43,251 nt of DNA from Rubrivivax sp. Lineage in GTDB: Bacteria > Pseudomonadota > Gammaproteobacteria > Burkholderiales > Burkholderiaceae_C. Made by a program: the position numbers and the translations under genes. Shown in pieces: positions 8,404-17,287 of the stretch (within the stretch, counting starts at the first letter, position 1; each line of letters opens with the position of its first letter). The stretch is taken from positions 1 through 43,251 of the forward strand of contig JADLIA010000081.1 of NCBI GenBank assembly GCA_020848515.1, read 5' to 3'. The notes below the pieces were generated by a model. It saw only the letters and a program-made list of their open reading frames with translations, ran no database searches and was not told the DNA's origin.

Positions 8404-8460
8404 TGCAAAACAATGCTGCAGCGCTTGTCGGACGTGCGCCGGCAGCTATGATTTCAATAG
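8404..8460 (-). repeat. Dispersed hairpin repeat, copy 3 (overlaps the end of ubiX)
   Basis: On the minus strand: CTATTGAAATCATAGCTGCC, GGCGCA, a loop, then AAGCGCTGCAGC and TTGTTTTG. The TATTGA at its left end contains the last sense codon and the TGA stop of ubiX (8456-8454). The 3' end of ubiX is therefore built from the repeat or fused to it. Confidence 0.72.
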
Positions 8461-9038
8461 TCCGTCGGCAGCCCCGGCCAGCGGGTGCTGAGCTTGTGTT
8501 CGATGCCCAGGGCGTCCAGCGCGCGTGCCACGCTGTGATCGACGATGTCTTCCAGGCTGCGCGGGCGCTTGTAGAACGCCGGTACCGGCGGGCTGACGAT
8601 GGCACCCAGCTCGGTCACCGCCACCATGTTGCGCAGGTGGCCCAGGTGCAGGGGCGACTCGCGCGCCAGCAGCACCAGGCGGCGGCGTTCCTTCAGCACC
8701 ACGTCGGCGGCGCGCGTCAGCAGGTTGTCGCCCAGGCCGTGGGCAATCGCCGCCAGCGTGCGCATGGAGCAGGGTGCCACCACCATGCCCAGCGTGACGA
8801 AGGAGCCGCTGGCAATGCAGGCGCCGATGTTGCGGATGTCGTGCGCCTCGTCGGCCAGGGCCTGCACCTGCGCCGGTGCCAGGTCCAGCTCGTAGCGCAG
8901 GCTGCGCCAGCCGGCGTCCGACACCACCAGGTGCGTGGTGACGCTGGCCAGCTCGCGCAGCACCTGCAGCAGCCGCACGCCATAAATGGCGCCGCTGGCG
9001 CCGGTGATGCCGACGATGACGCGGCGCAGCTCAGTCAT
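8454..9038 (-). CDS. ubiX: UbiX flavin prenyltransferase
   Basis: A 194-residue member of the UbiX/Pad1 family. It has the FMN-binding loop VGITGASGAIYG at residues 8-19, VVSDAG, the MVVAPCSMRTLAAIAHG region, the NLLTRAADVVLKERRRLVLL block that forms the prenyl/phosphate site, and LGAIVSPPVPAFY. The enzyme joins dimethylallyl phosphate to FMN to make prenyl-FMN, the cofactor of UbiD encoded next downstream. The start overlaps the end of the DGC gene by 8 bp, indicating translational coupling. A repeat and a REP-like inverted pair separate it from ubiD. Confidence 0.96.
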   Translation of the reverse strand: MTELRRVIVGITGASGAIYGVRLLQVLRELASVTTHLVVSDAGWRSLRYELDLAPAQVQALADEAHDIRNIGACIASGSFVTLGMVVAPCSMRTLAAIAHGLGDNLLTRAADVVLKERRRLVLLARESPLHLGHLRNMVAVTELGAIVSPPVPAFYKRPRSLEDIVDHSVARALDALGIEHKLSTRWPGLPTDY

Positions 9039-9426
9039 GGGCGGGCGCCAGCGGATGCTGCCGCAGGTCGGCTTCGATGCGCGCCAGCACCTCGGCCGCC
9101 TGGGCCGGGTCGAAGTCCTGGTGCGTGCGCTTCTTCACGCCGTACTGGTGCAGCTGATAGTGGCGCGCCGGCGCCACCCCGTGGCGTGCCAGCGAGCTTC
9201 GAACGCACGCCAGCGGGCAGCCGTCGAGCGCCACGATGGGCCGGCCGCTGGTGGCCAGCCTGACCAGCTTGGGCACGTCGCCGCCCACGCCGGCGATGCA
9301 GGACATCTCGGCCACGCCGCGGCGGTCGAGCTGCAGCGCCACGTGGTTGGCCAGTTGCGCGGCGCTGGAGCAGCCCGAGCAGGAGTACACCAGCGGCGCG
9401 TGGTCGTGCGTGCCGGACGGGTTCAT
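9031..9426 (-). CDS. DGC-domain cysteine protein, putative zinc-binding, within the ubi operon
   Basis: A 131-residue soluble protein with five cysteines: C16 and C19 in YSCSGCSSA, C43 in MSCIAGVGGD, and C70 and C74 in ALDGCPLACV. The D68-G69-C70 triplet and cysteine pattern match the DGC family, annotated as putative zinc-binding proteins of unknown function. It overlaps ubiT by 4 bp upstream (ATGA) and ubiX by 8 bp downstream, so it is translated as part of the same operon. UbiU and UbiV carry [4Fe-4S] clusters, so a metal- or sulfur-handling or redox-sensing role in oxygen-independent ubiquinone synthesis is an attractive inference. No direct evidence is visible, and a passenger gene remains possible. 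Confidence 0.85.
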   Translation of the reverse strand: MNPSGTHDHAPLVYSCSGCSSAAQLANHVALQLDRRGVAEMSCIAGVGGDVPKLVRLATSGRPIVALDGCPLACVRSSLARHGVAPARHYQLHQYGVKKRTHQDFDPAQAAEVLARIEADLRQHPLAPAHD

Positions 9427-9944
9427 CGGCGCGGCGCCGAAAACGGCGGGAAGGGCGGCAGCCGCTCGGCCAGCCCCGGCGCCCAGCGCGCCAGCACGGC
9501 GCGCGGGCTCCAGGCCGCCGGGTCGAGCACCGGCAGCTCCAGCGCGTCGAGCGCGTTCTTGACCACCAGGCCGAGCTCGGTGTCGCCCTCCATCACCAGG
9601 CGGCGGTTGAAGAACAGCGTGTCCGGGTCCTGGCGGCGCTGGGCCAGCAGCAGAAAGTCCTGCGCGTTGGCGCTGATGGCCAGGTCGGGCTCGGCGTGCG
9701 GCGCGCTGGGGGCAAAGCGCCGGCCGTTCCAAGTGAAGTCGAAACCCAGGCGGGCGTCGCGCACGCGGATCGACAGGCGCTTGTCCTTCAGCAGCGTCGT
9801 CACGTCCTCGGGCAGCTGGCGCGCCAGCGCCAGGTTGATGGCGCTGACCAGCAGCACCGAGCCGGGGTAGGCCGGCAGGCACGACAGCAGCGCACCCACC
9901 GGACGCGGCAGGGTGAAGGGGGTGGGCAGGGGGGGCGTGGTCAT
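9423..9944 (-). CDS. ubiT: UbiT, SCP2-domain accessory factor of oxygen-independent ubiquinone synthesis
   Basis: A 173-residue protein with an SCP2 sterol-carrier-like fold: LEDVTTLLKDKRLSIRV-like core (here LPEDVTTLLKDK), DFTWNGRRF, DLAISANAQDFLLLAQRRQD, LFFNRRLVMEGDTELGLVV and KNALDALE. The motif NRRLxxEGDTELGLxxKN is typical of UbiT/YhbT. UbiT is thought to bind ubiquinone intermediates through its lipid-binding pocket and, with UbiU and UbiV, supports ring hydroxylation without O2. The start at 9944 has GAGGAG about 7 nt upstream. It lies 28 bp after ubiV, and its stop overlaps the start of the DGC gene. Confidence 0.92.
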   Translation of the reverse strand: MTTPPLPTPFTLPRPVGALLSCLPAYPGSVLLVSAINLALARQLPEDVTTLLKDKRLSIRVRDARLGFDFTWNGRRFAPSAPHAEPDLAISANAQDFLLLAQRRQDPDTLFFNRRLVMEGDTELGLVVKNALDALELPVLDPAAWSPRAVLARWAPGLAERLPPFPPFSAPRR

Positions 9945-9972
9945 GACAGGCTCCTCGCGCGTGCGCCGGCGT

Positions 9973-10884
9973 TCAGGCCAGTGCCGGCTCGATCAGGTCC
10001 ATGCCGGAGCGCCCGTGCCAGTAGCCGTTGCAGGGTTCGTCGGGCATCATCGGGCGCAGGCGTGCCAGCGCGTCGGGGTCGGGCGTGTCGGCGCGGCGCG
10101 CGGCGTCGAAGGCGGCGACGATGTCGGCCATGTGCTGCGACTGCGGCGACAGGCGCAGCACGTCGACGCCCAGGGCGCGCAGCTCGGGCAGGTCGTGGAT
10201 CAGGTTGTACACGCGCGCCGACTGCGTCTGGATGCCGTTGAGCACCAGAAACGATTCGCCCTCGCGCGTCTTCAGCAACTGCCCGTCGGGGTGCTGGATG
10301 CAGGCAAAACCGCAGTCGTCCTTGGGCAGGTTGTAGTGGCGCGCGGTGAAGCAGCGCGCCGAAAACGCCAGCGGCATGCGGCCATAGGCGAACACCTCGG
10401 TTTCCAGCCCGGCTGGCCGCTCGCGCTGCAGCACGGCCAGATCGTCGCGGCGCATCTCCAGTGGCACGACCCAGCGGCTGGCGCCCAGGCTGGCCATCCA
10501 GGCCAGCGTGTCGGCGTTGAAGACGTTGAGCTGCGGCCCGGCCACGAAGGGCCGCTGGCCGGCCAGGTTGTGCACGGCGCCCATGTCGCCGGCCTCGATC
10601 AGCCAGCCTTCCTCGCGCACGATCTTGTGCATGGCGGCGACGTCGGCCGTCGATTCCAGCAGCACCATGGTCGACAACACGGCCTGCTTGCCGGCATCGC
10701 GCAGCATGCGCGCGATGTCCAGCCAGTCGCCGTGACGCAGCTCGTGGCGGCGCGAACACACGGCCTCGCCCACGTAGACGATGTCCACCGCGGTCTCGGC
10801 CATGGCCTGGTAGAACTCGAACACCGTCTCGCGTGGCCAGTAGTACAGCAGTGGGCCCAGGGCCAGTTTCATCGTCGTGCTCAT
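9973..10884 (-). CDS. ubiV: UbiV, U32-family Fe-S protein of oxygen-independent ubiquinone hydroxylation
   Basis: About 303 residues, peptidase U32 family, resembling E. coli UbiV/Yhb[101 protein letters not shown] and [12 protein letters not shown]. The four cysteines that would hold the [4Fe-4S] cluster are in place (C43, C178, C191, C195). With UbiU it hydroxylates the ubiquinone precursor ring using an oxygen donor other than O2 (prephenate in E. coli). The start is uncertain: ATG at 10884 is used, but ATG at 10893 (overlapping the ubiU stop) and at 10872 are in frame. Confidence 0.94.
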   Translation of the reverse strand: MSTTMKLALGPLLYYWPRETVFEFYQAMAETAVDIVYVGEAVCSRRHELRHGDWLDIARMLRDAGKQAVLSTMVLLESTADVAAMHKIVREEGWLIEAGDMGAVHNLAGQRPFVAGPQLNVFNADTLAWMASLGASRWVVPLEMRRDDLAVLQRERPAGLETEVFAYGRMPLAFSARCFTARHYNLPKDDCGFACIQHPDGQLLKTREGESFLVLNGIQTQSARVYNLIHDLPELRALGVDVLRLSPQSQHMADIVAAFDAARRADTPDPDALARLRPMMPDEPCNGYWHGRSGMDLIEPALA

Positions 10885-10889
10885 GTCGA

Positions 10890-11939
10890 TCATTTCCATG
10901 GCCGGTGGTAGGCGCCCAGCGTGTGCTGCTGGCCCTCGGCCACCTGGTCCAGGCTGGCCATCCAGGCGGTCTTGGGCGCGTACAGGTGGCCCTGCGCCAT
11001 GCAGTGGTCGATGGCCTCGCGCCAGACCTTGGTGACCTGCGCCACATAGGCGGGGCTGCGCTGGCGGCCCTCGATCTTGAAGGCGCGCACGCCCATCTTC
11101 ACGAGCTGGGGCAGCAGCTCCAGGGTGTTGAGGCTGGTGGGCTCCTCGAGCGCATAGTAGTTGCTCTCCTCGCCCACGTCGAAGCGGCCCTTGCACAGCG
11201 TCGGGTAGCCGGCGTTTTCGCCCTGGCCGTACTTGTCGATCAGCACGCCGTTCAGGCGCGACTCCACGCCGCTGGGCGTCTCCTTCCAGCGCACGAACTT
11301 GGCCGGCGAGCACACGCCATGGGTGTTGGGCGACTCGCCGGTGGCGTAGGACGACAGCGCGCAGCGCCCCTCGACCATCACGCACAGGCTGCCAAAGCCA
11401 AACACCTCGATCTCCACCGGCGTGCGCTGCACCACCTGCTTGACCTGCTCCAGCGACAGCACGCGCGGCAGCACCGCGCGCTGGATGTTGAATTGCTGGT
11501 GGTAGAGGTTGATGGCGTCGTGGTTGGTGGCCGAACCCTGTACCGACAGGTGCAGTCGCAGGCTGGGGTGGCGCTCGCAGGCGTAGCGCATCAGCCCCGG
11601 GTCGGCCAGGATGATGGCGTCCACACCCCAGGCGGCGGCTCGGTCCATGGCCGAGCGCCAGGGCGCCGGGTTGCTGGCCTGCGGATAGGTGTTGAGCGCC
11701 AGCAGCACCTTGCGGCCGCGCGCGTGGGCATAGGCGATGCCGGTCTGGATGGCCGCCTCGTCGAAGTTCAGGCCGGCGAAATTGCGCGCGTTGGTGGCGT
11801 CGCGCAGGCCCAGGTAGACGCAGTCGGCGCCGCCGTCGATGGCGGCTTTCAGCGCCGGCAGGCTGCCGGCCGGGCAGACCAGTTCGGGGGCGGCGCGGCT
11901 GACCTCGTTGGAGGCGGTGGGGGTCGCGGTGGCGGTCAC
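10890..11939 (-). CDS. ubiU: UbiU, U32-family Fe-S protein of oxygen-independent ubiquinone hydroxylation
   Basis: A 349-residue protein resembling E. coli UbiU/YhbU over its whole length: [142 protein letters not shown]. The cluster ligands C186, C193, C210 and C249 are present. It forms a heterodimer with UbiV. The start is a GTG at 11939-11937, preceded by AAGGAAG; a short Thr/Ala-rich N-terminal extension precedes the conserved part. It is the first gene of the ubiUVT-DGC-ubiXD run and lies about 88 nt downstream of a predicted FNR-dependent transcription start. Confidence 0.94.
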   Translation of the reverse strand: MTATATPTASNEVSRAAPELVCPAGSLPALKAAIDGGADCVYLGLRDATNARNFAGLNFDEAAIQTGIAYAHARGRKVLLALNTYPQASNPAPWRSAMDRAAAWGVDAIILADPGLMRYACERHPSLRLHLSVQGSATNHDAINLYHQQFNIQRAVLPRVLSLEQVKQVVQRTPVEIEVFGFGSLCVMVEGRCALSSYATGESPNTHGVCSPAKFVRWKETPSGVESRLNGVLIDKYGQGENAGYPTLCKGRFDVGEESNYYALEEPTSLNTLELLPQLVKMGVRAFKIEGRQRSPAYVAQVTKVWREAIDHCMAQGHLYAPKTAWMASLDQVAEGQQHTLGAYHRPWK

Positions 11940-12026
11940 GGGCACTTCCTTCGGCGAACGAACGCCATGCGCTGGGCCAGCGTGCGCCGTCATGACCGGA
12001 CGAGTCAGGCCACGCAGCGCGCCCAG

Positions 12027-12075
12027 ACCGGGCACTGTAGGCCGATCGCCGGCGCCGCGTTATGACCTCGGTCAA
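12027..12075 (-). promoter_or_regulatory. Predicted FNR/ANR-type class II promoter of ubiU
   Basis: On the minus strand TTGAC-CGAG-GTCAT (12075-12062) matches the FNR-family half-site pair TTGA-N6-TCAA with one mismatch in the last base. TACAGT (12039-12034) is a good -10. With that -10 the start site falls at 12027 and the box is centred at -41.5, the standard position for class II FNR activation. No convincing -35 hexamer is needed in this architecture. The 5' leader would be about 88 nt. Confidence 0.72.
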
Positions 12076-12089
12076 CCGAAACCGGATAT

Positions 12090-12110
12090 TCCCGAAGAAA
12101 TCACTCGGGA
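12090..12110. terminator. Inverted repeat downstream of mmsB, possible terminator
   Basis: TCCCGA (12090-12095) and TCGGGA (12105-12110) are perfect complements around a 9-nt loop. They lie about 58 nt past the mmsB stop and just upstream of the ubiU promoter. A second GC hairpin, CGCCC/GGGCG, sits at about 12130-12145. There is no T tract; either may end the mms transcript or insulate the ubi promoter. Confidence 0.35.
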
Positions 12111-12167
12111 TTGCGCCACCGGCTGGGCCCGCCCCGGTCCGGGCGCGTCGTGTCGTTCAGCCTGGGC

Positions 12168-13076
12168 TCAGGGCAGCCGGGTCAACAGCTGCACGACGCC
12201 GGAGAAGTCCTGCCCGCCGCGGCCGGCCTGTTTGTTCAGGGCGTACAGGTTGCGCGCCAGCTCGCCCAGCGGAATGCTGGCGCCCACGCCCATGGCGGCC
12301 TCGACCGCCAGGCCCAGGTCCTTGAGCATCAGGTCGTTGCCGAAGCCGCCGCTGTAGCCGCGCGAGGCCGGGGCGTTGGGGTGCACGCCGGGCCAGGGGT
12401 TGCAGACTTCGGTGGCCCAGCTGCGGCTGGTGCTGACGGCCATCATGTCGGACAGCGTCTTGGCGTCCAGCCCGTGCGCCACGCCCAGGGCGATGGCTTC
12501 GCCGGTGACGGCCATGATCACGCCCAGCGCCATGTTGTTGCACAGCTTGGCCACCTGGCCGGCACCGATGGCGCCCATGTGGAAGATGTTCTTGCCCATG
12601 GCCTGCAGCACCGGGCGGGCGCGCTCCAGCGCCGCCGCCTCGCCGCCGACGATGAAGGTCAGCGTGCCGGCCGTGGCGCCGGCCACGCCGCCCGAGACCG
12701 GCGCGTCGATCATGGCCAGTCCGCGCGCGCCGGCGGCCTGGGCCACCTTCTGCGCCGACGCGGGGGCGATGGTGCTGGAGTCGATCAGCAGCGCGCCTGG
12801 CTCGATGGCGGCCAGCAGGCCCTCGGCGTCGCCCGTGCCCAGGTACAGGCCTTCGACGTGGCGGCTGGCCGGCAGCATGGAGATCACCACCTGCGCGCCG
12901 GCCACGGCCGCGCGGGCGGAGTCGGCGGTCGGCACGCCCTGGGCGCGCACGGCGGCCAGGGCGTCGGCGCTGAGGTCGAAGGCGCTGACGGCAAAGCCGG
13001 CCTTGTGCAGGTTGGTGGCCATCGGGCCGCCCATGTGGCCCAGGCCGATGAAGGCGATGCGGGTGGGGGTGCTCAT
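12168..13076 (-). CDS. mmsB: MmsB, 3-hydroxyisobutyrate dehydrogenase
   Basis: A 302-residue beta-hydroxyacid dehydrogenase. The Rossmann motif IAFIGLGHMGGPMATNLHKA is at residues 7-26, the substrate loop DAPVSGGVAGATAGTLTFIV around 124-143, and GAGQVAKLCNN carries the catalytic lysine K177 and the helper N180. The enzyme oxidises 3-hydroxyisobutyrate to methylmalonate semialdehyde with NAD+, the step before MmsA in valine degradation. The ATG at 13076 has AAGGAGA at ideal spacing; a longer frame reaching 13163 is rejected. It is last in the mms operon, 52 bp after the hydrolase gene. Confidence 0.95.
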   Translation of the reverse strand: MSTPTRIAFIGLGHMGGPMATNLHKAGFAVSAFDLSADALAAVRAQGVPTADSARAAVAGAQVVISMLPASRHVEGLYLGTGDAEGLLAAIEPGALLIDSSTIAPASAQKVAQAAGARGLAMIDAPVSGGVAGATAGTLTFIVGGEAAALERARPVLQAMGKNIFHMGAIGAGQVAKLCNNMALGVIMAVTGEAIALGVAHGLDAKTLSDMMAVSTSRSWATEVCNPWPGVHPNAPASRGYSGGFGNDLMLKDLGLAVEAAMGVGASIPLGELARNLYALNKQAGRGGQDFSGVVQLLTRLP

Positions 13077-13128
13077 GTGCTGTCTCCTTGAAGCAATGGA
13101 TGGGGTGTGTACGGGTGCGGGGGCTCGC

Positions 13129-14265
13129 TCAAGCCAGGTCGGCCAGCGGGTGCGCGCCGGCAAAGCGCGGCCGCAGGTGGTCTTCGATCCACTGCGGCGT
13201 GACCTGCTCCAGCGTGGCCGGCTGCCAGCGCGGCGCCTTGTCCTTGTCGATCAGCAGGGCGCGCACGCCTTCGGCGAAGTCCTGGTGCGCGCAGCAGCCC
13301 ACCGAGGCCTGCCATTCGAGCCGGAAGGTGTCGGCCAGCGACAGGTGGCGGCAGCGCCGCTGCAATTCCAGCCCCAGGGCGGCCGAGGTGGGCGAGCCCT
13401 TGACGAAGCTGGCGCCGGCCTGCGCCAGCCAGGGGTCGGCGTCCTGCGCCAGCGCCGCCAGGCGCGGGGCGATGTCGCTCAGGCGGTCGTGGCCGATGAC
13501 GGCGTTGATGCGGTCCAGGTGGGTGCGCAGGGGCGATGCGGGCAGCGCCGTGCCTTCACCCAGCCGCTGCAGCAGGTGGCTGAGCTGGGCGCCGTCGGCG
13601 CCGCATTCGCCCTGCCAGCGCGCGCCGCCGATGGCCTGCAGCAGCGCGCCGTGCTGCTCGTGCGGCAGCACGAAGTCGGCCATGCCGGCAAACAGCGCGT
13701 CGGCGGCGTTGATCGAGGCGCCGGTCAGCGCCAGGAAGGCACCGGTGCGGCCCGGCATGCGCCCCAGCAGCCAGGAGCCGCCGACGTCGGGGTACAGGCC
13801 GATGCCGATCTCGGGCATGGCCAGGCGTGTCTTGGGCGTGGCCACGCGGTGCGAGGCGCCGGCCATCAGGCCGATGCCGCCGCCCATGACGATGCCGTGC
13901 CCCCACACCAGCAGCGGCTTGGGGTAGCGGTGGATGCGGTGGTCGAGCCGGTATTCGCGCTCGAAGAAGTCGGCCGCCGCCTGTGGCACGGCGCCGGGCT
14001 GCTGCGAGTGCAGGGCAAGGATCTCGCGCGCCAGCGCCACCACGTCGCCGCCGGCGCAGAAGGCCTTGTCGCCGGCGGCGTCGAGCAGCACGCCGGCGAT
14101 CTGCGGGTCGGCGGCCCAGGCGGCCAGTTGCGGGTCGAGCAGATCGACCATGGCCAGCGACAGCGCGTTCAGGCTGGCCGGGGTGTTGAGCGTGGCGCGG
14201 CCGAAGCGGTGGCCGCTGGCGGTGGCGAGGGTGTCGAACAGGACGGGGGCTTGGGTGGTGCTCAT
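13129..14265 (-). CDS. 3-hydroxyisobutyryl-CoA hydrolase (enoyl-CoA hydratase/isomerase family)
   Basis: A 378-residue protein, longer than ordinary enoyl-CoA hydratases and of the HIBYL-CoA hydrolase subgroup. LNTPASLNALSLAMV opens the crotonase core, AGGDV (about 71-75) and GIVMGGGIGLM form the oxyanion hole, and MPEIGIGLYPDVGGSWLL carries the catalytic E152 and D160 found in hydrolases but not together in hydratases. It releases CoA from 3-hydroxyisobutyryl-CoA, giving the substrate of MmsB. It lies 17 bp after the acyl-CoA dehydrogenase gene and 52 bp before mmsB, matching the order of reactions in valine breakdown. No separate enoyl-CoA hydratase gene is seen in the operon. Confidence 0.92.
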   Translation of the reverse strand: MSTTQAPVLFDTLATASGHRFGRATLNTPASLNALSLAMVDLLDPQLAAWAADPQIAGVLLDAAGDKAFCAGGDVVALAREILALHSQQPGAVPQAAADFFEREYRLDHRIHRYPKPLLVWGHGIVMGGGIGLMAGASHRVATPKTRLAMPEIGIGLYPDVGGSWLLGRMPGRTGAFLALTGASINAADALFAGMADFVLPHEQHGALLQAIGGARWQGECGADGAQLSHLLQRLGEGTALPASPLRTHLDRINAVIGHDRLSDIAPRLAALAQDADPWLAQAGASFVKGSPTSAALGLELQRRCRHLSLADTFRLEWQASVGCCAHQDFAEGVRALLIDKDKAPRWQPATLEQVTPQWIEDHLRPRFAGAHPLADLA

Positions 14266-14282
14266 GGCGTCGGTCGTGGGGG

Positions 14283-15446
14283 TCAGCCGGTCAGCCCGTC
14301 CATGGGGCTGTCCTGCAGCAGGCGGCGCGCGATGATGACGCGCATGATCTCGTTGGTGCCTTCCAGGATCTGGTGCACGCGGGCGTCGCGCAGCAGGCGC
14401 TCGAGCGGGTACTCGCGGATGTAGCCGTAGCCGCCGTGCAGCTGCAGGGCGTCGTTGATGACGCCAAAGCCGGCGTCGGTGGCAAAGCGCTTGGCCATGG
14501 CGCAGTAGGTGCTGGCGTCGGGCGCGCCGCGGTCCAGCTTGCTGGCGGCCAGGCGCACCATCTGGCGCGCCGCCACCAGCTCGGTGGCCATGTCGGCCAG
14601 CTTGAACTGCAGCGCCTGGAAGCTGGCCAGCGGCTGGCCGAACTGCTGGCGCTCGTGCAGGTAGCGCTGGGCGTGCTGCAGCGCGCCCTGGGCGGCGCCG
14701 ACCGAGCAGGTGGCGATGTTGATGCGCCCGCCGTCCAGCCCCTTCATGGCGATGCGAAAGCCTTCGCCCTCCTGGCCCAGCAGGTGGTCGGCCGGCACGC
14801 GCACGCCGTCGAAGGCGATCTGGCGCGTGGGCTGGCTGTTCCAGCCCATTTTTTCTTCCTTCTTGCCGTAGTGGATGCCGGGCAGATCGGCCGGCACCAC
14901 GAAGGCGCTGATGCCACCGGCGCCGCCGCCGCCGGTGCGCGCCATCAGCACCAGCACGTCGGTGCTGCCGGCGCCGCTGATGAAGGCCTTGCCGCCGTGG
15001 ATCACGTACTCGCCGCCCACCCGCTCGGCGCGCGTCTTGAGCGAGGCGGCGTCGGAGCCGGCGCCCGGCTCGGTCAGGCAGTAGCTGGCCAGCTTCTGGC
15101 CGCTGGTCAGCAGCGGGCCCCAGTGCTCGCGCAGCGCCGGCGTGGCCCAGGTGCCCAGCATCCAGGTGGCCATGTTGTGGATGGTGATGAAGGCGGTGGT
15201 GGAGGGGTCGACCGCTGCCATCTGCTCGAACACCAGGGTGGCGTCGAGCCGCGGCAGCGCCAGGCCGCCGGCGGACTCGGGTGCGTACAGGCCGCAGAAG
15301 CCCATCTCGCCCGCCTTGGCGATGGCCTCGCGCGGAAAGTGCGCCTCGGCGTCCCAGCGCGCGGCGTGCGGGGCCAGCTCGGCCTCGGCAAACTGCCGCG
15401 CGGTGTCGGCGAAGGCCCGTTGCTCCTCGCTCAGTTCAAAGTCCAT
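14283..15446 (-). CDS. Acyl-CoA dehydrogenase, probably isobutyryl-CoA dehydrogenase
   Basis: A 387-residue flavoprotein with the three-part acyl-CoA dehydrogenase fold. FELSEEQRAFADTARQFAE starts the helical domain, YCLTEPGAGSD (about 129-139) and GGKAFISGAGSTDVLVLMA mark the FAD/beta domain, and LHGGYGYIREYPLERLLRDA plus ILEGTNEIMR give the C-terminal part with the predicted catalytic base E362. That base position fits short-chain and isobutyryl-CoA dehydrogenases. It oxidises isobutyryl-CoA to methacrylyl-CoA with electrons passed to ETF. The location between mmsA and the hydroxyisobutyryl-CoA hydrolase gene supports the branched-chain assignment; a more general short-chain enzyme is the alternative. 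Confidence 0.92.
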   Translation of the reverse strand: MDFELSEEQRAFADTARQFAEAELAPHAARWDAEAHFPREAIAKAGEMGFCGLYAPESAGGLALPRLDATLVFEQMAAVDPSTTAFITIHNMATWMLGTWATPALREHWGPLLTSGQKLASYCLTEPGAGSDAASLKTRAERVGGEYVIHGGKAFISGAGSTDVLVLMARTGGGGAGGISAFVVPADLPGIHYGKKEEKMGWNSQPTRQIAFDGVRVPADHLLGQEGEGFRIAMKGLDGGRINIATCSVGAAQGALQHAQRYLHERQQFGQPLASFQALQFKLADMATELVAARQMVRLAASKLDRGAPDASTYCAMAKRFATDAGFGVINDALQLHGGYGYIREYPLERLLRDARVHQILEGTNEIMRVIIARRLLQDSPMDGLTG

Positions 15447-15465
15447 GGGCGGCTTCTCCTGCTCT

Positions 15466-15526
15466 CGTTTTAATAGCTGCTAGCTCTTGCTGGTCGTGCG
15501 CTACAGCCTGTTTTGATGCATTTTTC
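15466..15526 (+). repeat. Dispersed hairpin repeat, copy 4
   Basis: Reads TTTTAATAGCTGCTAGCTCT, a loop, GCGCTACAGCCTGTTTTGAT, then ATTTTT. It lies in the 209-bp gap between mmsA and the acyl-CoA dehydrogenase gene (15447-15655), opposite to the direction of the operon. The rest of that gap is GC-rich and carries no gene I can support. Confidence 0.75.
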
Positions 15527-15655
15527 CAGGCCCTTGGGGAGAAGGCTTGCGCGCGGCCGGCGGCCCATGCCCGGCCGCGCGGATGGGCCGCGCCGCCGCG
15601 CCCTTCCCAAAAAGAGGTGGGCAGGAGGCGGCCGGCCTCCTGCCGGGCGCGTGGC

Positions 15656-17173
<1,518 letters not shown>

Positions 17174-17198
17174 GGGTGTCTCCTGGGGTGGGATGGAA

Positions 17199-17272
17199 TG
17201 GACGCATGGTAGCTGTGCGAATTTGCCATGACAATGCGCAGGCACGCACTCTTGATCTGCAAAAATGCACAA
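17199..17272 (-). promoter_or_regulatory. mmsA promoter with LysR-type operator
   Basis: On the minus strand TTGTCA (17234-17229), a 17-nt spacer and TACCAT (17211-17206) form a good sigma-70 promoter, giving a start at about 17199 and a leader of about 26 nt. An AT-rich palindrome TGCA-AAAA-TGCA at 17258-17269, inside a wider TTG...CAA frame (17252-17272), is centred at about -65. That is the usual recognition site position for LysR-type activators. A smaller dyad TTG-CCATGA-CAA (17223-17234) overlaps the -35 and could be the activation site. Confidence 0.65.
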
Positions 17273-17287
17273 CGCGGCGAGGTCGGC

